Shown here: positions 16,808 through 23,276 of the stretch, piece by piece
How positions within the stretch are numbered: the first letter of the stretch is position 1
How the letters are laid out: the number at the start of each line of letters is the position of its first letter
NCBI RefSeq assembly: GCF_003384725.1
Contig: NZ_QNVV01000019.1
Location: 39,290-103,289, forward strand
Direction of reading: 5' to 3'
From: Chryseobacterium pennipullorum
GTDB lineage: Bacteria > Bacteroidota > Bacteroidia > Flavobacteriales > Weeksellaceae
DNA length: 64,000 bases
The notes under the pieces: model-generated
Seen by the model: the letters and a program-made list of their open reading frames with translations, nothing else
What the model was told of the DNA's origin: nothing
The model's database searches: none
Position numbers and translations under genes: made by a program

Positions 16808-17947
16808 TTAGATCCCTTTCAATACTGTTTTCAAAGCATTGATAAAAAGATCAGTTTCCTCTTTTTTGATATTGAGTGCAGGAAGAATCCTCAGCACAGT
16901 TTTATCATTTGAGTTCCCTGTGAAAATGTGATGATCAAACAATAAGCTTTTCCTTATCTCCGAACAGTCTCTATCGAGCTCTATTCCGATCATCAATCCT
17001 TTCCTTCGGATCGATTTAATATGGGGTAAATCTTTAATTTCGTTTTCTATATATTCGCCCATTTTCTGAGCATTTTCGATAAGATTTTCATCTTTCATCA
17101 CATCCAGCACCGCAATTGAAGCCGCACAGGCCAGATGATTTCCTCCGAATGTAGTTCCCAGCAAACCGTTGCTCGCCACAAATTTCGGGTGAATCAAAAC
17201 TCCGCCAACCGGGAATCCATTTCCCATTCCTTTTGCCGTTGTAATAATATCTGCTTCAAGCCCGAATTCCTGATGCGCAAAGAAATATCCGCTTCTTCCG
17301 TATCCTGATTGCACCTCATCTAAAATCAGTACTGCATTATATTTCTCACATAGCTCTTTGATTGTAGATAAAAATTCCGCTGTCGGAATCATAATTCCTC
17401 CTACACCTTGAATCCCTTCAATAATAACTGACGAAATATTATTTCCCTGAGCAGCAAAGATTTCTTCAAGCTGCTGAATATCATTCCATTCGGATTTGAT
17501 AAATCTTTCTGAGAAGTTGACCGGCGCAACAATCTTGGGATTATCGGTCACCGAAACTGCTGCAGAAGTTCTTCCGTGAAATGAACCGGTAAAGTATAAT
17601 ACTTTGCTCTTCCCATTATGGAAGGAAGCTAATTTTAAGGCGTTTTCATTCGCTTCTGCTCCGGAGTTGCATAAGAAAAGGTTATACTCTTCATAGCCTG
17701 ACAATTTCCCAAGCTTGTCTGCAAGTTCCGTCTGCAATTCATTCTGAACCGAGTTAGAATAAAAAGAAATTTTTTCCAGCTGCTCTTTCAGCTTGCTCTG
17801 ATAATGAGGATGGTTGTGTCCGATAGAGATTACGGCATGCCCTCCATAAAAGTCAAGGTATTGTTCCCCTTGATCATCCCAAAGAAAAGATCCCTGAGCT
17901 TTTACCGGATTTATGTTGAATAATGGATATACGTTGAATAAATTCAT
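16808..17947 (-). CDS. argD: Acetylornithine aminotransferase family protein
   Basis: The start at 17947 (MNLFNVYPLFNI) is chosen; a start 25 codons upstream would translate a 7-bp repeat array into a Thr/Asn/Gln-rich tail. The 379-residue class III aminotransferase shows NSGAEANENALKLA, the SFHGRTSAAVSV segment, the ILDEVQSGYGRSG stretch with the PLP-ring Asp, and TTAKGMGNGFPVGG with the PLP Lys. It makes N-acylornithine from the semialdehyde and glutamate. It lies 36 bp upstream of argF' in the operon. Confidence 0.95.
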   Translation of the reverse strand: MNLFNVYPLFNINPVKAQGSFLWDDQGEQYLDFYGGHAVISIGHNHPHYQSKLKEQLEKISFYSNSVQNELQTELADKLGKLSGYEEYNLFLCNSGAEANENALKLASFHNGKSKVLYFTGSFHGRTSAAVSVTDNPKIVAPVNFSERFIKSEWNDIQQLEEIFAAQGNNISSVIIEGIQGVGGIMIPTAEFLSTIKELCEKYNAVLILDEVQSGYGRSGYFFAHQEFGLEADIITTAKGMGNGFPVGGVLIHPKFVASNGLLGTTFGGNHLACAASIAVLDVMKDENLIENAQKMGEYIENEIKDLPHIKSIRRKGLMIGIELDRDCSEIRKSLLFDHHIFTGNSNDKTVLRILPALNIKKEETDLFINALKTVLKGI

Positions 17948-17950
17948 TTT

Positions 17951-18045
17951 GGTTGTTGGTTGGTTGTTGGTTGCTGGTTGTTTGTGGCTAGTGGCTAGTT
18001 TCTGGTTGCTAGTTGTTGTCATTTAGTGATTGGTGGCTGGTTGGA
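17951..18045. repeat. 7-bp repeat array D between argC and argD
   Basis: About 13 heptamers, twelve in perfect phase from 17962: GGTTGTT, GGTTGCT, GGTTGTT, TGTGGCT, AGTGGCT, AGTTTCT, GGTTGCT, AGTTGTT, GTCATTT, AGTGATT, GGTGGCT, GGTTGGA. It starts ~20 bp 3' of argC and ends 3 bp before the argD start codon, so the argD translation start is set in repeat sequence. Confidence 0.8.
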
Positions 18046-18065
18046 AGCTACCGATACATTCTATA

Positions 18066-19031
18066 TTAAAATGCTACCGGCTTCAGGTCTAAACCTTTAT
18101 TTTCCTCCCATCCCATGGCGATATTCATATTCTGTACCGCCTGTCCTGAAGCTCCTTTTAACAAATTGTCAATCGCCGAATGAATTACCGCCACATTTTC
18201 ATTCTTTTCAATCTGAATCACACAGCGATTGGTATTGACAACCTGCTTTAAATCAATAGCCCTGCTACTCACCGTAACGAAAGGCGCCTCTGCATAAAAA
18301 TCCTGATACAATTGTTCTATTTCTTTCTGCTCCAGATCCGTCTTCAGTGTTGAACTCGTAAAAATCCCCCTCGCAAAATCTCCTCTCCATGGAACAAAAT
18401 TCAGGTTTACTTGTTTCTGATTGGATGATACCAGCTGTTGTAAAACTTCATCCACATGCTGATGGGTAAGTGTCTTATAAGCTGATACATTATCATTTCT
18501 CCAGGTAAAGTGCGTAGTGGCCTGCAAAGACTGTCCGGCCCCCGTAGAACCTGTAATTCCAGTTGTGAAAACCTCGTCCAGGAATCCCTTTTCCGCTAAT
18601 GGCAGCAATGCCAGTTGAATTGCCGTGGCAAAACATCCCGGATTGGCAATGCTTTTGGATCCTTCCAGTTGTTTTTTATTGATTTCAGGTAATCCGTAGA
18701 CAAAATTTCTGCTTTCGAAATTCTCATCCAGACGGAAATCATTCCCGAGATCAACCACTAAAGTTTCGTCACTCACAGGATTTTGAGCCAGCCAGTTTTG
18801 ACTTTCTTTGTGTGGAAGACATAAAAAAAGTACATCCACTTCTTCCGGCTGATGGGTTAAAACCATTTCGCAAACCGTCGTTAAATCCGGGTACAAATCG
18901 GAAATCCGTTTCCCCGAATTCGAACGACTATATAAAAAACTCAATGTCACATGGGGATGAAAAGCCAGTAAACGGATCAGCTCACTTCCTGTATATCCAT
19001 TCGCACCAACTATTCCTACTGTTTTTTTCAT
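18066..19031 (-). CDS. argC: N-acetyl-gamma-glutamyl-phosphate reductase
   Basis: The 321-residue NADPH-dependent enzyme reduces N-acylglutamyl phosphate to the semialdehyde. An N-terminal Rossmann loop GIVGANGYTGSELIRLL and the catalytic-cysteine motif NPGCFATAIQLAL are clear, with the GSTGAGQS segment following. Length is at the short end of the family but all core motifs are present. It is separated by 52 bp from argG upstream, with no terminator visible. Confidence 0.95.
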   Translation of the reverse strand: MKKTVGIVGANGYTGSELIRLLAFHPHVTLSFLYSRSNSGKRISDLYPDLTTVCEMVLTHQPEEVDVLFLCLPHKESQNWLAQNPVSDETLVVDLGNDFRLDENFESRNFVYGLPEINKKQLEGSKSIANPGCFATAIQLALLPLAEKGFLDEVFTTGITGSTGAGQSLQATTHFTWRNDNVSAYKTLTHQHVDEVLQQLVSSNQKQVNLNFVPWRGDFARGIFTSSTLKTDLEQKEIEQLYQDFYAEAPFVTVSSRAIDLKQVVNTNRCVIQIEKNENVAVIHSAIDNLLKGASGQAVQNMNIAMGWEENKGLDLKPVAF

Positions 19032-19083
19032 TTTAATTCTTGCAGGACCGTCTTCTGTCCTGGGTTATACATTCCGGTTGGAA

Positions 19084-20280
19084 CTAATTAATATTCTGGT
19101 TAATCTGGTGGTATATATTGAGAGAATTGCTTACAATTTTTGTATACCCCTTAACATCATCGCCTGTCCACACTCTGTTGGCCTCTCCATAACTTCCGAA
19201 TTTATCTGACATCAGATCATGATCAGACTCAATTCCATTCAGAATAAATCTGTACGGGTGAAGAGTTACAAATACTTTTCCGCTCACTGTTTTTTGAGAA
19301 TCCGTCAGGAAAGACTCTATATTCCTCATCACAGGATCCAGGAAAAGCGCTTCATGAAGCCAGTTTCCATACCAGTCTGACAATTGTGATTTCATCATCT
19401 GCTGATATTTTGAAAGGGTATGCTTTTCCAGTAAATGATGGGCTTTGATAATGACTGACGCCGCCGCAGCTTCAAATCCTACTCTTCCCTTAATCCCCAC
19501 AATGGTATCTCCAACGTGAATATCACGGCCAATTCCGTAAGCAGAAGCCAATTCTTCAATTTTTTGAATCGCATGCACAGAATGTTCAAAACCTTCTCCG
19601 TTCACACCTACGACTTCTCCATTTTTAAATTCAATTTCAAGGCTGGAAGGATGAGTTTCTTTAACCTGTGAAGGAAAAGCCTCTTCCGGCAGATAATCTT
19701 TTGAAGTAAGTGTTTCTTTTCCTCCAACAGAAGTTCCCCAAAGTCCTTTATTCACTGAATACTGTGCCTTATGAAATTCCATTTCATATCCATGGCTTCT
19801 CAGGAATTCTATTTCGTCCTCACGGGATAAAGACAGATCACGGATTGGAGTAATGATTTCAATATTCGGGCACATCACCTGGAAGATCAAATCAAAACGA
19901 ACCTGATCATTTCCAGCTCCTGTACTCCCATGGGCAATCGCATCTGCCTTCACTTCCATGGCATATTTTGCAATTTCCTGCGCCTGAATCGTACGCTCAG
20001 CACTTACAGAAAGAGGATACGTGTTGTTCTTCAATACATTTCCGAAAATTAAATACTTTACACAAGAATGATAATAATCCTCCTGAGCGTCCACGCACCT
20101 GTACTCCTTAACCCCAAGGTTTAAAGCTTTTCTCTCCAACTCTTTTTCTTCCGCCTTAGAAAAACCTCCGGTATTTACAGTAACTGCATACACATCATAC
20201 CCCAGTGTTTCACTAAGATATTTAGCACAGTAAGAAGTATCCAAACCTCCACTAAACGCTAAGATGACTTTTTTCTTCAT
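19084..20280 (-). CDS. argG: Argininosuccinate synthase
   Basis: The start at 20280 (MKKKVILAFSGGLDTSYC) is chosen over one 12 codons upstream because the family begins shortly before the PP-loop SGGLDTS. The 398-residue enzyme joins citrulline and aspartate with ATP. HGSTGAGNDQVRFDL and EDEIEFLRSHG are conserved substrate segments. It overlaps the upstream GNAT gene by 29 bp, so the two are translationally coupled. This order (acyltransferase, argG, argC, argD) differs from the gene order of proteobacteria. Confidence 0.95.
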   Translation of the reverse strand: MKKKVILAFSGGLDTSYCAKYLSETLGYDVYAVTVNTGGFSKAEEKELERKALNLGVKEYRCVDAQEDYYHSCVKYLIFGNVLKNNTYPLSVSAERTIQAQEIAKYAMEVKADAIAHGSTGAGNDQVRFDLIFQVMCPNIEIITPIRDLSLSREDEIEFLRSHGYEMEFHKAQYSVNKGLWGTSVGGKETLTSKDYLPEEAFPSQVKETHPSSLEIEFKNGEVVGVNGEGFEHSVHAIQKIEELASAYGIGRDIHVGDTIVGIKGRVGFEAAAASVIIKAHHLLEKHTLSKYQQMMKSQLSDWYGNWLHEALFLDPVMRNIESFLTDSQKTVSGKVFVTLHPYRFILNGIESDHDLMSDKFGSYGEANRVWTGDDVKGYTKIVSNSLNIYHQINQNIN

Positions 20281-20848
20281 AATACTTATTTTCAGGTTGA
20301 TTATTGACAACCTCATTTCCTTTTATATTATCCGGAACAAACAGCATGGCTGTACACAAGCAGTTTTTACGTTCCTTTTTCATTAAAATTTCATAGTTTA
20401 CACAGTTTTTGCAGCCGTTCCAGAATTCCTCATCCTGAGTGAGTTCAGAATAAATGACCGGCTTATATCCCAGATCACTGTTGATTTTCATGACCGCAAG
20501 CCCTGTAGTTAACCCAAATACTTTTGCTTCGGGATATTTTTCTCTAGATAACTGGAAAACTTTATGCTTGATCTGAGTCGCTATTCCCCCATTCCTGAAT
20601 TTCGGAGACACAATCAGTCCCGAATTGGCAACAAACTTCCCATGCGACCAGGTCTCTATATAGCAGAAACCCACCCACTCTCCGTTTTCAGTAGCCACCA
20701 CAGCATTGCCCTCTGAAATCTTCTTACTCAAATATTCGATGGAACGTTTTGCGATCCCCGTTCCTCTGCGCTGTGCAGAATCATACATTTCCTGCTGTAT
20801 TTCACCCACATACATGAGATGTTCGCATGAGGAAATTTCTATTTCCAT
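20252..20848 (-). CDS. GNAT family N-acetyltransferase, first gene of the arginine operon
   Basis: The 198-residue protein has the GNAT fold: GFCYIETWSHG (beta4), ANSGLIVSPKFRNGGIATQI with the acyl-CoA loop (R/Q-x-x-G-x-G/A type, here RNGGIA), and VFGLTTGLAVMKINSDLGY. No argA or argJ gene is visible, so this is the natural candidate for the N-acylglutamate synthase of the operon; that is inference from position. The C-terminus is unusual, with a CKNC pair and a CLC pair separated by about 16 residues, which could bind a metal. It heads the operon and overlaps argG. Confidence 0.88.
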   Translation of the reverse strand: MEIEISSCEHLMYVGEIQQEMYDSAQRRGTGIAKRSIEYLSKKISEGNAVVATENGEWVGFCYIETWSHGKFVANSGLIVSPKFRNGGIATQIKHKVFQLSREKYPEAKVFGLTTGLAVMKINSDLGYKPVIYSELTQDEEFWNGCKNCVNYEILMKKERKNCLCTAMLFVPDNIKGNEVVNNQPENKYYEEKSHLSV

Positions 20849-20869
20849 TTATTTATCTAATTTTTTTGG

Positions 20870-20902
20870 CAAATTTAAAATATAATTTCTTTTAAATCCA
20901 AA
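20870..20902 (-). promoter_or_regulatory. Promoter of the arginine operon
   Basis: On the minus strand TTTG (20902-20899), 21 bp and TAAATTTG (20877-20870) fit the Bacteroidota consensus. Initiation about 15 bp before the GNAT start codon is expected. The divergent zinc-ribbon/HTH gene begins 160 bp away. Confidence 0.6.
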
Positions 20903-20965
20903 TAAAAAAGATATTTTTTTTGTTTTATAGAAATACACAGGTAAAATTATCTTTACAGAAAAATG

Positions 20966-21003
20966 TATATTTGCTAATTTATTATATATTTGCTAAAATA
21001 TTA
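20966..21003. repeat. Tandem 19-bp repeat containing two TATATTTG elements
   Basis: Two adjacent copies, TATATTTGCTAATTTATTA and TATATTTGCTAAAATATTA, end 5 bp before the ATG at 21009. Each copy contains a TAnnTTTG -7 element. They could be a doubled promoter or a binding site with about two-turn spacing for a regulator of this gene. Confidence 0.7.
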
Positions 21004-21008
21004 TACAT

Positions 21009-21425
21009 ATGGAAAACGCCTGCCCTAAATGCAACAGCACCAAGATCGTAAAGAGCGGAATCATCAACAACAAACAAAGGTTCCTCTGTAAAAACTGCAG
21101 GTATTATTTTACCGTTAAAAAGTTGGGAAAACAGATTGATGATTATTATGTCACTAAGGCTCTCCAACTGTATCTGGAAGGGCTGAGCTATAGAGAAATT
21201 GAACGAATCATCGGAGTTTCCCATGTCACCATCAGTTCATGGATCAAGAAGTACAACATCACAAGACCTCCACACTCCGAATTCCATCCAGTCTATAAGA
21301 TCTTAAAACAAAATGAGCTGATAGAATACATCGCCCAGGAAGAAAACATTAAAAATTCCGGAATTATTATTACCCAGTTCGCCGATAAATACATGCTTAT
21401 CAAATGGGAAAGGTTTAAGAAGTAG
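21009..21425 (+). CDS. Transposase-derived zinc-ribbon/HTH protein, divergent from the arginine operon
   Basis: The 138-residue protein begins with a CPKCNSTKIVKSG...FLCKNCRYYF zinc ribbon (four Cys) and continues with a helix-turn-helix (YLEGLSYREIERIIGVSHVTISSWIKKYN). This is the architecture of IS1 InsA and related transposase N-termini. There is no catalytic partner ORF and no terminal inverted repeat, and the C-terminal 50 residues are a different short domain (IKNSGIIITQFADKYMLIKWERFKK). That fits a domesticated DNA-binding protein. Its position facing the arg operon suggests a regulator of itself, the operon, or both, which is inference. Confidence 0.82.
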   Translation: MENACPKCNSTKIVKSGIINNKQRFLCKNCRYYFTVKKLGKQIDDYYVTKALQLYLEGLSYREIERIIGVSHVTISSWIKKYNITRPPHSEFHPVYKILKQNELIEYIAQEENIKNSGIIITQFADKYMLIKWERFKK

Positions 21426-21711
21426 TGTGAGAAGCGAGGACTAAGAACAAAGAACCAAGAGCCAAGAACCAAGAGCCAAGAACCAAGAACCAAGACTTTA
21501 GATTTCAGGCAGTACATAATCGCTATAAGCTAATTGATTGATAAATATTTACATATCATCAGCAAGTAATAAACTGAACCCACATCAATATTTAAAAAGT
21601 AATTATCTGATGAAACTATACTGTTACCACTAATATATATTAAATTTTCATAAACAAGTTATTAATTCCAATTTGGTATTCACAAAAAACAACGCCAAAA
21701 ATTGATAATTT
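21426..21711. other. 286-bp gap with a repeat array and the porin leader
   Basis: The first 75 bp hold 7-bp array E. The rest is AT-rich leader sequence of the porin gene. I see no ORF, and no promoter element I would assign with confidence. Confidence 0.5.
21432..21501. repeat. 7-bp repeat array E
   Basis: Ten in-phase heptamers begin 7 bp after the stop codon of the zinc-ribbon/HTH gene: AAGCGAG, GACTAAG, AACAAAG, then AACCAAG and AGCCAAG alternating, two AACCAAG, and ACTTTAG. It is the most regular of the five arrays and has the same AACCAAG consensus as arrays A and B. Confidence 0.9.
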
Positions 21712-23091
21712 ATGAAGAAATTACTTACATTCATAGGAGTAGCCTTAATCAGCAGTTCGCTCTATTCTCAAGGCTCTCCGGATTACGGCAGTGGATTAAA
21801 ATTAAACCTCAATCAGGAAGGGGATAAATTCGTCAGGTTTATTTTGTGGGACCAGCTTTGGCTGAGAAATACGTCAATGAACCCTGGAACCATGGTAGGT
21901 GGAGAACCTACAGATAACACATGGAACATCGGAAACAGAAGATTAAGAGCCCTGGCATATGCCCAGATCTCAAAAAGATATATGATCCTCCTCCATTTCG
22001 GAATCAACAACCAGACATTTATTAACGGCGGCGCTACGGGGACAACAGGAACAGGCGGCTATGGAAACGGCAAGAAAACCCAGCTGTTTTTTCATGATGC
22101 CTGGAACGAGTATGCAGTTCTTTTACCCGGAGAAGCAGGAAAATTCAGTTTATCCTTAGGTGCCGGACTTCATTACTATATGGGCCTTTCGAGGATGACT
22201 ATGGCTTCAACGCTGAACTTCCTGACTGTAGATTCCCCAGTCTTTTCATGGCCGCTTATTGATAATTCCGACCAGTTTGCACGACAGCTGGGAATGTTCG
22301 CCAAAGGTAAGTATGGAAAGCTGGAATACCGTTTCAGTCTGAATAAACCTTTCGCCACGGATTTAACTCCAGTAAATACTACAGATCCTTCCAGAGCAGT
22401 TGCTGTAGATAACAACGGAAATCCAAGCTTTTCAAAAGCTGGGTATCTGGAATACCAGTTTCTTGATGAGGAATCCAACACGCTTCCCTTTAAAGTAGGC
22501 TCTTATCTTGGGACTAAAAAGGTTTTCAATATAGGTGCAGGGTTTTATCATCAGGCCGACGGAACAAGAACTTCTGTGAATTCCAATATTGAAAAACATG
22601 ATATCAGCCTTTTTGCCGTAGATGCTTTCGCCGATATTCCTCTGGGTGAGGCTAAAAACAAAATGGCAGTTTCAGCTTACGCAGGGTACTATAATTACAA
22701 TTTCGGACCTAATTACGTCAGAAATCTGGGAACAATGAACATCGGTGCTTCTGATCCTAATTTCATCGGGAACAAAGCCATTGCGGGACCAGGAAATCTG
22801 CAGCCCACCATTGGAACAGGTAATATTATCTATGCACAAGCAGGCTTATTATTGCCAAGCCAGGCAGAGAAGCCTAAAATCAGAATACAGCCTTTTGCCG
22901 CGTATACTCATAAAAATTTCGAAGCATTTGATAAATCCTCTTCTCAGTTTGATGTAGGAGCCAACTGGTTCATTGATGGACATCATGCAAAAATCACCAC
23001 TCAATACTCAACAAGACCCGTCTACACCAACCCTACTGAAAAGCCTTCTTCAAAAGGAGAATTTATTGTACAGTTTCAAATCTACCTGTAA
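21712..23091 (+). CDS. Outer-membrane porin
   Basis: The 459-residue protein has a signal peptide (LLTFIGVALISSSLYSQG) and then alternating beta strands ending in an aromatic-terminated strand (GEFIVQFQIYL), as expected for an outer-membrane barrel. Several Gly/Asn-rich loops (NGGATGTTGTGGYG) fit extracellular turns. It resembles the Bacteroidota porins that sit next to carboxylate transporters. The MFS gene follows at 23277 on the same strand, with an inverted-repeat unit between them. A role in letting small acids through the outer membrane is inferred from that partnership. Confidence 0.8.
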   Translation: MKKLLTFIGVALISSSLYSQGSPDYGSGLKLNLNQEGDKFVRFILWDQLWLRNTSMNPGTMVGGEPTDNTWNIGNRRLRALAYAQISKRYMILLHFGINNQTFINGGATGTTGTGGYGNGKKTQLFFHDAWNEYAVLLPGEAGKFSLSLGAGLHYYMGLSRMTMASTLNFLTVDSPVFSWPLIDNSDQFARQLGMFAKGKYGKLEYRFSLNKPFATDLTPVNTTDPSRAVAVDNNGNPSFSKAGYLEYQFLDEESNTLPFKVGSYLGTKKVFNIGAGFYHQADGTRTSVNSNIEKHDISLFAVDAFADIPLGEAKNKMAVSAYAGYYNYNFGPNYVRNLGTMNIGASDPNFIGNKAIAGPGNLQPTIGTGNIIYAQAGLLLPSQAEKPKIRIQPFAAYTHKNFEAFDKSSSQFDVGANWFIDGHHAKITTQYSTRPVYTNPTEKPSSKGEFIVQFQIYL

Positions 23092-23096
23092 AATGT

Positions 23097-23228
23097 AAAC
23101 CATTAAGAATAATAAATAAAGTAAGATCAGTGAAGCCTCATCAAAGATGGACAGGAAGAATGCCGCTTAATACAATAGCTTTAGTTTTAGTCTTACTTAT
23201 TCTTATCAACTTAAAGCCCTTAATGGTT
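23097..23228. repeat. AAACCATTAAG inverted-repeat unit 3
   Basis: Starting 6 bp after the porin stop, AAACCATTAAG at the left is mirrored by CTTAATGGTT at the right (132 bp). An inner pair AATAAATAAAGTAAG / CTTACTTATT extends the hairpin. Same family as the units at 12051 and 12216. Confidence 0.8.
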
Positions 23229-23276
23229 CAAAAAAGACCAAACATCCTATTTAATTAACATCAAAAACCAATCAAT

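Noticed and set aside
21009..21425. Complete IS1-type insertion sequence
   Set aside because: No downstream catalytic ORF, no terminal inverted repeats and no frameshift window were found; only the DNA-binding part is present.
21432..21501. CRISPR array
   Set aside because: The repeat is 7 bp and contiguous, with no 25-40 bp repeats or spacers, and no cas genes are in the window.
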